Of a stretch of 64,000 nucleotides of DNA, positions 35,106 through 42,942 are shown piece by piece (the stretch's first letter is position 1; the number at the start of each line of letters is the position of its first letter). The DNA is from Bdellovibrionales bacterium GWA1_52_35. Lineage in GTDB: Bacteria > Bdellovibrionota > UBA1018. The notes beneath the pieces were generated by a model that ran no database searches, had not been told where the DNA came from, and saw nothing but the letters and a program-made list of their open reading frames with translations. The stretch lies in contig MEPO01000005.1 of the NCBI GenBank assembly GCA_001769805.1, forward strand, positions 10,867 through 74,866, read 5' to 3'. The position numbers were made by a program, and so were the translations under genes.

Positions 35106-36098
35106 TCAGTGAACAACCCGACTGGAAGAGGCCTGCTGGGTCTCTTTTGTCATCTCCTGATCGCCTCGCCGATACTGGTTGACCAGCTTCACATCGCGCG
35201 TGGGAAATGCGTCGAGAATTTCAATTTCTTCGTCGTTCGGGGTCTCGCGCGCGACCACGACGTACCAATAAGTCGGATTTTCATCGGAATAAAAACGGAT
35301 GAAGTGGTAAATCCGCACAGAATCCCGCGGCATTTCCTGACTCCAGAGTTCATCCGGATCCTCGAGGGTCTCCTGAATGCATTTCTGATAATTTCCAAAT
35401 TTCTCAGGAGCAATATCGTCATGACGACGTTCACTGCCCATCTGGGCCCGGAAGGTTTCTTCTTCCGTCCAGGGTTCCCCGAGCCGATCCGAAACGGCTT
35501 CATCGGAGCCCCCATTCACCTGCTCTTCCGTCTTCTTAGCTGATGCCTGTCCGCTTGAGCGGACCCACTCAATCCGCTCTCCCCGCTGATACTGTTTAAT
35601 CATTTCGGGATTGCGCGTCACAAAAGCCAGATAAAGAAAGCTGGGCTCTCCTCTCAGCAGCAGGCAGATGCAAACGGACCAGACTTTTTTACTTCCGGGT
35701 TCAAATTGTGAAATCAAGGTGTAGCGATTATCGCCCGCGAGAGTTTTCTCTCTCCAGACCTCGTCCGGCTCCTGAAGCGTGATCCAGCGCAAATGAGCCA
35801 GACTCTCGCGCTCGGTTGGACCCAGATCCGAGGCACTGAGCGCTTTGAAAAATGATTTCTCCAGCCGTTCGATTTCAGGGTTGAAATAAGCAGCGATGCA
35901 CTTTTCAGAACAGAAGATCCGACCGACCTCCTCCTCGACGAAAAGGGCCCGATCCTCATCCCCTATGGGCGCCGCGCAATGCTTGCAGGACTCAGCAGAC
36001 GTACTCTTGGCTCCAACCACAGGAAGGATCTTCTTCTTGGCTCGAGTCGTCCGGGGAGTCTTTCTTCTGTCGGCCCTGCCTTTGGGTGACTTCTTCAT
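35106..36098 (-). CDS. Zinc-finger protein with duplicated LxxPDE-W domain
   Basis: 330 residues, cytoplasmic. An N-terminal basic segment (KKSPKGRADRRKTPRTTRAK) is followed by a Cys4 finger of TRASH/MYM type: CKHC (about 38-41) and IFCSEKCIAAYF. Two copies of one domain follow. The first is LQEPDEVWREKTLAGDNRYT with VWSVCICL and NPEMIKQYQRG; the second is LEDPDELWSQEMPRDSVRIY with YWYVVVA and DVKLVNQYRRG. The pattern recalls the PBECR2-type nuclease fold of phage and Bdellovibrionota proteins, but I cannot confirm catalytic residues. An acidic, low-complexity linker joins the copies. A basic tail plus zinc finger suggests nucleic acid contact. No ribosome site precedes the ATG; see the promoter at 36105-36134. 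Confidence 0.6.
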   Translation of the reverse strand: MKKSPKGRADRRKTPRTTRAKKKILPVVGAKSTSAESCKHCAAPIGDEDRALFVEEEVGRIFCSEKCIAAYFNPEIERLEKSFFKALSASDLGPTERESLAHLRWITLQEPDEVWREKTLAGDNRYTLISQFEPGSKKVWSVCICLLLRGEPSFLYLAFVTRNPEMIKQYQRGERIEWVRSSGQASAKKTEEQVNGGSDEAVSDRLGEPWTEEETFRAQMGSERRHDDIAPEKFGNYQKCIQETLEDPDELWSQEMPRDSVRIYHFIRFYSDENPTYWYVVVARETPNDEEIEILDAFPTRDVKLVNQYRRGDQEMTKETQQASSSRVVH

Positions 36099-36104
36099 AG
36101 TTAA

Positions 36105-36134
36105 ATTGTACAGACCCTTCTACCTGAGAGTCAA
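36105..36134 (-). promoter_or_regulatory. Candidate leaderless promoter for the zinc-finger gene
   Basis: Minus strand: TTGACT (36129-36134), 18 bases, TACAAT (36105-36110), then six bases to the ATG at 36098. Both hexamers match consensus at five of six positions, and no Shine-Dalgarno fits between -10 and start codon. Confidence 0.5.
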
Positions 36135-36273
36135 ATATGCTCTGCGTCAAAATTGACATTCTTCGTCTTGCACAGGAGCCCGGGAACGTTTATCCTTGTA
36201 AGTGGGGAATCTTAAAAAGCGTTTAGCTTTCAGATTACCCCGACTTTCGACAACCCAAGGAAGGGGACGGAAA

Positions 36274-36573
36274 GTGATTTACGTATCCAAGCACCAGCTG
36301 GATCAAGTGGAATACCTGCTTCAGCAATCCATTCAGGGCAATCATATCCTTTTCGACACCGAAAGCGTGCGTCGAATTTTAAAAATTTCAAACGACAAGC
36401 CTGATTCCTTTAAGGTCGAGGATCTGATCGAAAGCCTGATTCTCGAACCCACGATTGAACGCAAGAAAGAATTCCTGCGCAATCTGGATCGCCGCACCTA
36501 CGCTTGCGTCGTCCGCACCTATTTCAATATTGTTGAGAACAAGCTGCAGGAAAAATACAAGGTGTGTCACTGA
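36274..36573 (+). CDS. Small hypothetical protein coupled to the Hsp20 fusion
   Basis: 99 residues from a GTG at 36274, preceded by AAGGAAGGGG at good spacing; a GTG at 36202 gives a 123-residue form without a ribosome site. Mostly helical, soluble, charged (VSKHQLDQVEYLLQQSIQGN, then VEDLIESLILEPTIERKKEF). No family recognised. Its TGA overlaps the ATG of the next gene (TGATG), so both proteins should be made together. It may be a partner or cofactor of the coiled-coil Hsp20 protein. Confidence 0.6.
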   Translation: MIYVSKHQLDQVEYLLQQSIQGNHILFDTESVRRILKISNDKPDSFKVEDLIESLILEPTIERKKEFLRNLDRRTYACVVRTYFNIVENKLQEKYKVCH

Positions 36574-37820
36574 TGTCCACGATCCGCCCCACCCCTCCTC
36601 CGCAGCCCACTGCCACCTTGCGGCCCCAGAAGTCGAAGGCAGTAGTTTCGTCGAGCGCTGTCAGTTCCCGCAGCAATGACGAAGCGGCAAAAGTCCAGCT
36701 GGAAGGTCGGGAAAAGATCGCGCGTGCCCAGGAAGAGCTGGCAAGAACCGCACGTGAGCTTGAGGATATGCGAGACTACTCCAAGAGGCAGTACGAAGAG
36801 CAGTCCTCGGTTGAATCGGTGCGCCAGGAAGACGCGATCGAAAATCTGAGAAACACGGGCTACGAGAAATTCCGGGAACTTCAGCGCGCCCAGAATTCGG
36901 AACTCGAGAAGCTCCGGAAAAAAGGCGAAGAACAGCTTGCCGCCACGAAGGAACATTTCGAATCCGCAGTTCTGACGACCGAGAAACGCGGTGAGCAGGA
37001 TCTCAACAAGATCCGCGCCAAGTACTTCAACGAAACGGAGAATGAGCAGAAGTTGAACAACGCGTTTCTTGAGGAAACCCGGGCACAGCAATCCCAACGG
37101 TTCACGAGTTCGCGCGACGATCGCGCACACAAGCTGGCCGAAGCGAGTGAGAATTACAAAGCGGAATACGAGCGCCTCCGGACGAATTCGGCGCTGGCTT
37201 CGACGGAAGCCGAACAATCCTTCAAAGACCGGCTGGATTCCACGCAGAAGATGCAGGATTCCACAATTGACAGAATCAACAGCAAAGCGGTCGGTCAGCT
37301 GAAGGCAATCCGTCAAGACACGGCCAGCAAGCTTGCGGCCTACGCCACCCGCCAACAGGACCCTTTTTACAGGCTGATGGATCTCGACCTGTCGATCAAA
37401 GACACGGGAGACGCGCTGATGCTCACGGGCCGGATCCCGACGCATGAGCAGGCGCATATTTCGGTGGCGGTCAAAAACCAGACCCAGCTGGTCGTATCGG
37501 GCTTCCGCAAGAATGAAGAGAAACTGGATCTTGGACCGGGCCGCGCGAAAGCGACTAATTCATTTCAATCCTACAGCGAAACGATTCCCCTGCCCGCCGC
37601 GGTGGATGCGCGCCAGCTGACCAAACGCTTTGAAGACGATCAGCTGATCATCACGGTTCCGAAGTTAACCCGGGGTTTTGAGAAGCCGCCGTACAAAGGT
37701 CCGCAGCCTGAAAGGGCCCGGGTAGAACGGCCGAAGTTCCCGGATAATATTCCGATGCCCAAAGCCGAGAGCACTGATCCGGTGACGGACCCCAAGAAGG
37801 GCTCGCGTCCTCTCGGATAG
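36573..37820 (+). CDS. Long coiled-coil protein with C-terminal Hsp20/alpha-crystallin domain
   Basis: 415 residues from the ATG at 36573, in the TGATG overlap with the preceding stop. After a disordered Pro/Ser/Thr start, residues about 40-265 form a highly charged helix with heptad-like character (KIARAQEELARTARELEDMR, YEKFRELQRAQNSELEKLRK), a coiled coil of about 220 residues. The C-terminal third, about 270-365, has the small-heat-shock pattern: DLDLSIKDTGDALMLTGRIP, TQLVVSGFRKNEE, and FEDDQLIITVPK. A Pro-rich tail follows. Ordinary Hsp20 proteins are about 140-170 residues, so this is an unusual fusion. A chaperone domain held on a filament or stalk is one reading. Confidence 0.7.
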   Translation: MSTIRPTPPPQPTATLRPQKSKAVVSSSAVSSRSNDEAAKVQLEGREKIARAQEELARTARELEDMRDYSKRQYEEQSSVESVRQEDAIENLRNTGYEKFRELQRAQNSELEKLRKKGEEQLAATKEHFESAVLTTEKRGEQDLNKIRAKYFNETENEQKLNNAFLEETRAQQSQRFTSSRDDRAHKLAEASENYKAEYERLRTNSALASTEAEQSFKDRLDSTQKMQDSTIDRINSKAVGQLKAIRQDTASKLAAYATRQQDPFYRLMDLDLSIKDTGDALMLTGRIPTHEQAHISVAVKNQTQLVVSGFRKNEEKLDLGPGRAKATNSFQSYSETIPLPAAVDARQLTKRFEDDQLIITVPKLTRGFEKPPYKGPQPERARVERPKFPDNIPMPKAESTDPVTDPKKGSRPLG

Positions 37821-37836
37821 AGCAGAAGACAAATGC

Positions 37837-37867
37837 AAAAAAGCGGACCCACAGAGTGAGCCCGCTT
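37837..37867 (-). terminator. Terminator for the minus-strand gene at 37896
   Basis: Minus strand: AAGCGGGCTCAC, loop TCT, GTGGGTCCGCTT (stem with two G-T pairs) followed by TTTTTTG. It lies in the 75 bases between the convergent Hsp20 fusion and the next gene. Confidence 0.75.
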
Positions 37868-37895
37868 AACCCAGGGACAAGAAATTTCCAGGGCC

Positions 37896-38249
37896 TTATT
37901 CTTTTACGAGATCCTCGAGTTCCTTGAGCATGAAACGGAGCCGGGAATGAAGCTCATTAAGGTCGCTGAGATTTTTTTTCAGACCTTCGAGAGCGCGATT
38001 GTCTTCGGCGCGGAGGACGACTTCGGGTTTAGGAACACGTTTGCCGATGAACTCCGCTGGCGTGAATTCACGGACGGCTCCCGACGTCTGGAGCTGATCC
38101 ACTTTCAGAATGGGAGAAGGCGCTACTCGGTGCACCGCCGGAACGGCTTGAGCCTGCTGAGCGGGCGCGTCCTGACCTTTTCTGTAAAGCTGATAGAGAT
38201 TTGAATAAACGAAAGTAACTTTCTGGGTCTTATCCTGGGTAGCCGACAT
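37896..38249 (-). CDS. Small hypothetical protein with C-terminal coiled coil
   Basis: 117 residues with GAAGGAG six bases before the ATG. The N-terminal half is low in structure and rich in Ala/Gln/Pro (KGQDAPAQQAQAVPAVHRVA); the C-terminal half is a probable coiled coil (EDNRALEGLKKNLSDLNELH, LRFMLKELEDLVKE). No signal or membrane segment. Single-gene unit with its own terminator. No family recognised. Confidence 0.6.
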   Translation of the reverse strand: MSATQDKTQKVTFVYSNLYQLYRKGQDAPAQQAQAVPAVHRVAPSPILKVDQLQTSGAVREFTPAEFIGKRVPKPEVVLRAEDNRALEGLKKNLSDLNELHSRLRFMLKELEDLVKE

Positions 38250-38823
38250 GAATCACTCCTTCTTCTGAACACCACAACATCTACTCATCCACTCATCTGG
38301 CACTCAACTGGGCCGCGCTGTTTGGGCGGCGTACGGGATGAGTAAAAGCAATCGGGGTGCCATGACGGGTCAAAAGTGACCTATCGAGAAAGATTTATAA
38401 AAAGGCTGCTTTTCCGCTGAATTAGCGGGGTGAATTGACGACTGGGCCATTGCCGCTGCCCGAATTGAGCGCCAAAGACTGACTAAAGATTAGACAGCAG
38501 TACGGAGAAATTAGACAGTTGGGAGGAGCTTCGGGCGCAACCATGAAAGGACGTTCTGGTGAGGTCTGGATAGACCTCACCTCGCCTATTTGGGAAAAAG
38601 TCGAATGCCCTCCCGCTGGAGCTCAAGATCCTTTCGCGCCAAAGATGAGCTGGTGACAGTGACAAATGTCAAATCCCCGACCGGATCGTTGCGCTTATTA
38701 CGTCGGAGGTACTTTCTGGCACCAGACACTTCCCAAAATCTCTCATGACCAGTTCAAGCACCGCTTCGAGCGCAGCCACATCCAGAACCCGTTTTTTTCA
38801 ACGTGCACTCTCCGAGCACTCAA
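38250..38823. other. 574-base region without a convincing gene
   Basis: The longest gene-free stretch of the window. It contains a perfect 9-bp dyad GTGAGGTCT-GGAT-AGACCTCAC (38559-38580), a smaller dyad GGTCA-AAAG-TGACC (38368-38381) and two copies of ATTAGACAG about 20 bases apart (38490-38520). Short open frames here have no ribosome site or recognisable composition. The small dyad recalls ends of IS21/IS481-type elements, but no transposase remnant can be read. It may hold a small RNA, an operator region or decayed mobile DNA. Confidence 0.4.
38559..38580. repeat. Perfect 9-bp inverted repeat
   Basis: GTGAGGTCT (38559-38567), loop GGAT, AGACCTCAC (38572-38580). No T tract follows in either direction, so a terminator is unlikely; an RNA hairpin or protein-binding dyad is possible. 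Confidence 0.6.
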
Positions 38824-39201
38824 TTACCGTTCAGTTTCATCCGAAGCCGCCTCGACATGCTTTTCGGCATGCTTCTCGTGCTTCTCATGATGTTTGTGAG
38901 CCTTCGGTTTTACCGTCACCTTGATGTGGAGATCGATTTCATTCTTCTGCAGAATCTCCTGCAGAACCGCCGTGGGGTCCACCTTGTCGGTGATCCGGCT
39001 CAGAACATCCTTGGAGAGTGTCTGGAGAAAATCTTTTTTGACCCGGTTGGCGGAATCCAAAATGCCGTTCAGCAGCTCTTTGGGCAATTTGAATTCGGAG
39101 ACCAGCGCCCGCAGGCTTTCTTCCGTCAGGAAGATTGCGCCAACACCGACTGTGAGTACCTTCTTCATCATCTCAGCCGCTTTTGATTGAATATCTTCCA
39201 T
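38824..39201 (-). CDS. Phasin-like/helical hypothetical protein with His-rich tail
   Basis: 125 residues from the ATG at 39201, with AAGGA eight bases upstream. Residues about 1-70 (EDIQSKAAEMMKKVLTVGVG, FLTEESLRALVSEFKLPKE) resemble the helical pattern of phasin or polyhydroxyalkanoate-granule-associated proteins. The C-terminal 30 residues are rich in His, Lys and Glu (KAHKHHEKHEKHAEKHVE), which may bind metal or nucleic acid. Last gene of a four-gene minus-strand set starting at 41061. The phasin link is tentative. Confidence 0.55.
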   Translation of the reverse strand: MEDIQSKAAEMMKKVLTVGVGAIFLTEESLRALVSEFKLPKELLNGILDSANRVKKDFLQTLSKDVLSRITDKVDPTAVLQEILQKNEIDLHIKVTVKPKAHKHHEKHEKHAEKHVEAASDETER

Positions 39202-39218
39202 GGGCAAATCCTTTCAAA

Positions 39219-39650
39219 TCATTTCAGATTTTTAGCCTGCTTGACGAAACCTTTGACCATCGAAGGGAGGCTGCCTTTGACCAGGCGATTCATGATCAGG
39301 CCGGGAACCGGGAAATTCATTTCGATTTCCAGTTCGTAGAGCACGTCAGTTTTGCCTGGCCCAACCATTTTGAGTTCCCATCGTCCATTGTTCTTTTTAA
39401 AAGAATCGCTCTCCACGAGGTTCCAGCTGATCGTGCCTGCCGCCTTATTCTCGACATGATCCAGCACATACTCCACGTCCTTGATCATTGAGACGTGGTA
39501 CTTGGCCCGTACCTTGCCCGGAAGGTCACGTTGCACCTTCACCGTCTTGCAACCATCGACAAATTTCGGGTAATCCTCATAACGGGTAATTGCCGCGAAT
39601 AACTTGTCTTTGTCGATTTCAATCACTTCGTGAAATTCTGCTTTAGCCAT
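39219..39650 (-). CDS. SRPBCC (START-like, Coq10/RatA-type) protein
   Basis: 143 residues, matching the Coq10/RatA polyketide-cyclase-like START fold: FHEVIEIDKDKLFAAITRYE, DYPKFVDGCKTVKVQRD, then VLYELEIEMNFPVPGLIMNR and a long C-terminal helix (SLPSMVKGFVKQAKNLK). Such proteins bind a hydrophobic ligand in a helix-grip pocket; Coq10 binds quinones. It is cytoplasmic and lies in an operon with another START-like protein and a PilZ protein. The ligand is unknown. Confidence 0.8.
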   Translation of the reverse strand: MAKAEFHEVIEIDKDKLFAAITRYEDYPKFVDGCKTVKVQRDLPGKVRAKYHVSMIKDVEYVLDHVENKAAGTISWNLVESDSFKKNNGRWELKMVGPGKTDVLYELEIEMNFPVPGLIMNRLVKGSLPSMVKGFVKQAKNLK

Positions 39651-39677
39651 GCTTCACTCCGTCCTCGTTTACCCGGG

Positions 39678-40394
39678 TCAGGACAACTGACGAACGCACC
39701 ACCGCTTAAGATCTTGTGGCAGTTGCGAGCTGGTCACCAGGGTTTTGGCAATTTCGAGCTTGCCGCGATCTGGTGTCACGTCCTGTTCAAGCAGCATCGT
39801 TTCAAAACGAACAATTCCCCTGACCTCGCCGAGTTCTTCGGCGGACCGGGCGCGCCCGGTGCTGATTCCTTCCTGCTCGCTCCACTGAATGTAGGTACCG
39901 AGCACAAAAAGTGCCATCCGGTAAAACTGCCCATCGCTCATGCGCCACAAGAATAGACTAGTTCCGGAGGGCCCGCGGTACCAGAGGGAACTCATTTCGG
40001 GCGCAGGAATCGGCCGGAGTTCCTGCCCCAAAACTGCCGGATCCAGATACCGGTTGATCGCGACTGAAGCATCGGTTGAAAGTTCTTCAAACTGGCAGCC
40101 TACCATATTCGGGGCGATGTGACGAACCTTGGCACGAACTGAATGCTTCGCGCCGTGCAGATTCAAGGTTCCGGTGAGCTTCGTGGCAATCGGGAATTTT
40201 TTCAAATCTTCAGATTCAAGGAGATGAAGAGCCATTCCTTCGGCAGAAAGATCTGAGACAGAATAGATCTTTCCGCTCTGATCCAGCCGAAATTGCTCGC
40301 CCGCAAGGTTCAGTCTCGGCAACCGGCGGCGTTCATGCTGAGAATGGTCAGACGGTTTAGAAATGACTTCGAGGCTGGGGGACTTCGTGGTCAT
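39678..40394 (-). CDS. PilZ-domain protein, cyclic-di-GMP effector candidate
   Basis: 238 residues. An N-terminal PilZ domain (about 18-115) has both binding signatures: R-R-R-L-P-R (RxxxR) and DLSAEGM ([DN]xSxxG). A C-terminal region of about 110 residues (SSLWYRGPSGTSLFLWRMSD to the end) is not recognised. The arginines and the DxSxxG imply c-di-GMP binding. Its start lies 38 bases inside the upstream START-like gene, so the two are translationally linked. Confidence 0.85.
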   Translation of the reverse strand: MTTKSPSLEVISKPSDHSQHERRRLPRLNLAGEQFRLDQSGKIYSVSDLSAEGMALHLLESEDLKKFPIATKLTGTLNLHGAKHSVRAKVRHIAPNMVGCQFEELSTDASVAINRYLDPAVLGQELRPIPAPEMSSLWYRGPSGTSLFLWRMSDGQFYRMALFVLGTYIQWSEQEGISTGRARSAEELGEVRGIVRFETMLLEQDVTPDRGKLEIAKTLVTSSQLPQDLKRWCVRQLS

Positions 40395-41061
40395 GGCTCG
40401 GAGTTCCTTTATTTTGAGGGCCTGATTTGGTTTCTATATAGGATCGCATGCGCCCCCCGGTAAAGCCAAAGACAATTTCAGCCCCCCTTTCGATCACGAG
40501 TCTCGGAGGCCATTCACTCTCCGGCCCCAGCTTTTCGCCCCTGAAGTAAACCACGGTTCCTTTGCCTCCGGTGCCGCTCATCGGTTCAAGAAACATATCC
40601 CCTGTCATTCCTGGAAAATGCCCGCCAATGATCCGGAAATGAATCCAGCGTTCGCTCTTCTCTTCCATCAGGACCTGCGACTTCAGACGAAATTTCCAGA
40701 TGCCTCCCTCAACCGTCAAAATTCGGTTGGAAGCCGAATACTCCGCCCGATCAACATACGGAATCATTTTGGGGTAAACCGCGTAATCCAGTAACGCGCG
40801 GCGAACAGCGGGCAGGCTTTCCTGGACACGCATCGCCGCGTAAAAAGAATACTTTTTGAAGTCTTTTTGTTTTGCGTCAGGTGTTTCAGGGACATCCGCC
40901 AGCTTGGCATAAACCATTACTTCCCGATTTTCTGCCATCCGCTTGTAAATACTCTGTTTTAAAAGCGACTCAATCGTCGGTGGCTGTTCTGCCCCCATCA
41001 ACCCGACGCCTGTTAAAAATGCACAGACCGCCACAATCATGACCCGCACTCTGAACGCCAT
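40357..41061 (-). CDS. Exported START-like (SRPBCC) protein
   Basis: 234 residues; a signal peptide (MAFRVRVMIVAVCAFLTGVG...) suggests export or anchoring. The body has the SRPBCC pattern: SLPAVRRALLDYAVYPKMIP, then ILTVEGGIWKFRLKSQVLME, RWIHFRIIGGHFPGMTGDMF and a C-terminal helix. First gene of the START-PilZ-START-phasin-like set. GAGGTGAT precedes the ATG. Function unknown; a periplasmic lipid- or hydrophobe-binding role is inferred from the fold. Confidence 0.7.
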   Translation of the reverse strand: MAFRVRVMIVAVCAFLTGVGLMGAEQPPTIESLLKQSIYKRMAENREVMVYAKLADVPETPDAKQKDFKKYSFYAAMRVQESLPAVRRALLDYAVYPKMIPYVDRAEYSASNRILTVEGGIWKFRLKSQVLMEEKSERWIHFRIIGGHFPGMTGDMFLEPMSGTGGKGTVVYFRGEKLGPESEWPPRLVIERGAEIVFGFTGGRMRSYIETKSGPQNKGTPSHDHEVPQPRSHF

Positions 41062-41077
41062 ATCACCTCATTCTAGC

Positions 41078-41106
41078 TAGACAAACCAGCAGGCTCAAAC
41101 TAAATT
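41078..41106 (+). promoter_or_regulatory. Candidate leaderless promoter for pgsA
   Basis: TAGACA (41078-41083), 17 bases, TAAATT (41101-41106), five bases, then the ATG at 41112. There is no Shine-Dalgarno between. Confidence 0.4.
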
Positions 41107-41111
41107 GCCGC

Positions 41112-41783
41112 ATGGACTCCGAAGCCCCCAAAAAGCATGATGAGCTCACTTTCGGAACCACCCCGAACATCATCACTTTGGTCCGCATCGGCTTTGTTCC
41201 CCTTGTGGTGGGACTTTTGCTCATCCGTAGCCCCATCTGGGATCTGGTGGCAGCCATCCTTTTCGGAATTGCCAGTGCTACCGATTATCTGGACGGCTAC
41301 CTGGCTCGCAAGCTTCATGTTGTCACCGTTTATGGAAAGCTTCTCGATCCCTTGGCCGACAAGTTTCTGGTCGTTTCATCTTTAATCATTCTCCAGGAAC
41401 TGGGACGAATTCACCCCATTGTCGTGATTCTGCTAGTCTGCCGGGAACTGGCCATCACCGGCCTTCGCGCGCTCGCCAGTGCCGAGGGCTTGATTATTGC
41501 CGCTTCGGATTCCGCAAAGCTCAAAACCGCCGCACAGATGATTGCCATCCCGCTCATCATGGTGAATTCCGATATTCTGGGCTTTTCGCTCTACCTCCCC
41601 GGCCTGGTACTTCTCTATATTTCGCTTGGGATCAGCTTCTGGTCCGCCAAGGGTTATGTAGTCGGATTTTTTGTCGCGATCAAAGAGAAAAGACGCGTGC
41701 GCCTCGCGACCAAGGCTGCTATTCGCCAGCAAAAAAAAGCGGCACGTCAGGCATTGAAAGCCGGGCGCAGGCCAAAGTCATAG
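41112..41783 (+). CDS. pgsA: CDP-diacylglycerol-glycerol-3-phosphate 3-phosphatidyltransferase
   Basis: Makes phosphatidylglycerol phosphate in the inner membrane. 223 residues with four to five membrane helices. The CDP-alcohol phosphotransferase signature D-G-x2-A-R-x8-G-x3-D-x3-D is complete (Asp61, Gly62, Ala65, Arg66, Gly75, Asp79, Asp83). A basic C-terminal tail (KKAARQALKAGRRPKS) follows. It overlaps the convergent cardiolipin-synthase-like gene by six bases, placing consecutive steps of phospholipid synthesis tail to tail. Confidence 0.9.
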   Translation: MDSEAPKKHDELTFGTTPNIITLVRIGFVPLVVGLLLIRSPIWDLVAAILFGIASATDYLDGYLARKLHVVTVYGKLLDPLADKFLVVSSLIILQELGRIHPIVVILLVCRELAITGLRALASAEGLIIAASDSAKLKTAAQMIAIPLIMVNSDILGFSLYLPGLVLLYISLGISFWSAKGYVVGFFVAIKEKRRVRLATKAAIRQQKKAARQALKAGRRPKS

Positions 41784-42932
41784 CCAGTAGCGAAAGAGGA
41801 AACCGACCTTCCCGATCAGCTGCTCGAAGATCGTTTGTTTCAAAAGATCGGCAGGAAGAACTTCACAGGAAACAGTGAGGTCCTTTAAAAAATGGTTTTC
41901 AAGCTCTACAAGGGATTCCGGTTGGTGCACGACCACATCGACTTCCAGGTCATGAAGCAGACTTCGATGATTGAAATTACTGGAACCCACCGTCGCCCAA
42001 TCGTCAATCACGGCTGTTTTCGCATGAAGGACCGAGGGCAGGTATTCAAAAAATCGAACGCCACTGCTGATCAAAGAGCTGTAGAAAGCCGTTGAAACCC
42101 ATTTCATAAAAAAAAGATCCGGCTTGCGCGGAACCAGAATCCGCACATCGATGTCGCGCTCGGCGGCCGTCCGGAGCGCTCGAATCAGAGGACCACTCGG
42201 AACGAAATAGGGGGTCGTCAGCCAGACCCGGCGTTTTGCCTGCCCAATCCGAACCAGAAGTTCGCGTGAATAATATTTGCGCCGGCTACGCCTGTCATTC
42301 AGGCGGATCAGCTTCGGCCAGCGCCCCTTGTCCACTCCCGTCCACTGAAAAAATTCCCGCTGCACCCCTTGAAGTGGACCTCGGGCTTTGCGCCAGGCTT
42401 TTTCAAAAGCGGCCTCCAGATAAAGAACCGCTGCTCCCTCAACACAGACCCCCGTATCGCGCCACACACCCTCTCCGGAAAATTCCCGCAGATGAGATGA
42501 GCTGATATTCATACTGCCCACCCAGGCACGATGATGGTCCAGTATGCAAAGCTTGCGATGGTTGCGCCGGTTCACTCTTCTGAAAAAGGCGAGCATGCCG
42601 CTCAATCCACGCCGCCAGATGAGGGAAAAGGACCAGAAAATCCAGGGCAACGGATGATAGACTTTGGTTTGCACTCCTGCCGCAGCCAGCTCGGGCAGAA
42701 TTTTCAGCGCCCAGGATGCAGACCCTACGCCATCCACCATGACTCGCACGCGCAAGCCGCGTCGCGCGGCATCACTCAACGCGGTTGAGATCCGATGCCC
42801 CAGGGCATCATCATTGAAAATGTAAGCCTCCAACTCGATTGATTTCTGAGCCTGAGCAATATCCTGCGCCAAACCTGCGAAGAATGAATCGCCTTCGTGG
42901 AATATTTTTTCGCTCTGCCACTCGTTTTCCAT
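41778..42932 (-). CDS. Cardiolipin synthase-like phospholipase D protein
   Basis: 384 residues from the ATG at 42932, which has AGGGA upstream and lies ten bases after the Usp gene; an earlier start at 43001 would overlap that gene. Two PLD (HKD) motifs are present: NHRKLCILDHHRAWVGSMN and LHAKTAVIDDWATVGSSN. These are the catalytic residues of ClsA/ClsB-type enzymes, which condense phosphatidylglycerol to cardiolipin. N-terminal membrane helices of ClsA are absent, as in ClsB-type enzymes. The C-terminus LIGKVGFLFRYWL is hydrophobic and may contact the membrane. Likely third gene of the cyclase-Usp-PLD operon. Confidence 0.85.
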   Translation of the reverse strand: MENEWQSEKIFHEGDSFFAGLAQDIAQAQKSIELEAYIFNDDALGHRISTALSDAARRGLRVRVMVDGVGSASWALKILPELAAAGVQTKVYHPLPWIFWSFSLIWRRGLSGMLAFFRRVNRRNHRKLCILDHHRAWVGSMNISSSHLREFSGEGVWRDTGVCVEGAAVLYLEAAFEKAWRKARGPLQGVQREFFQWTGVDKGRWPKLIRLNDRRSRRKYYSRELLVRIGQAKRRVWLTTPYFVPSGPLIRALRTAAERDIDVRILVPRKPDLFFMKWVSTAFYSSLISSGVRFFEYLPSVLHAKTAVIDDWATVGSSNFNHRSLLHDLEVDVVVHQPESLVELENHFLKDLTVSCEVLPADLLKQTIFEQLIGKVGFLFRYWL

Positions 42933-42942
42933 CGGTCCCTGA

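Noticed and set aside
35098-35111. CACTGA-TC-TCAGTG dyad between convergent genes as terminator
   Set aside because: The loop is two bases and no T tract follows in either direction; it also overlaps a stop codon.
36567-37457. Minus-strand open frame of about 296 codons opposite the Hsp20 fusion
   Set aside because: Typical reverse-strand shadow of a Glu/Lys/Arg-rich coiled coil, giving a Leu/Phe/Arg-rich nonsense protein.
38483-38890. Short open frames on both strands in the gene-free island
   Set aside because: About 60-75 codons, no ribosome sites, no signal peptide or known motif.
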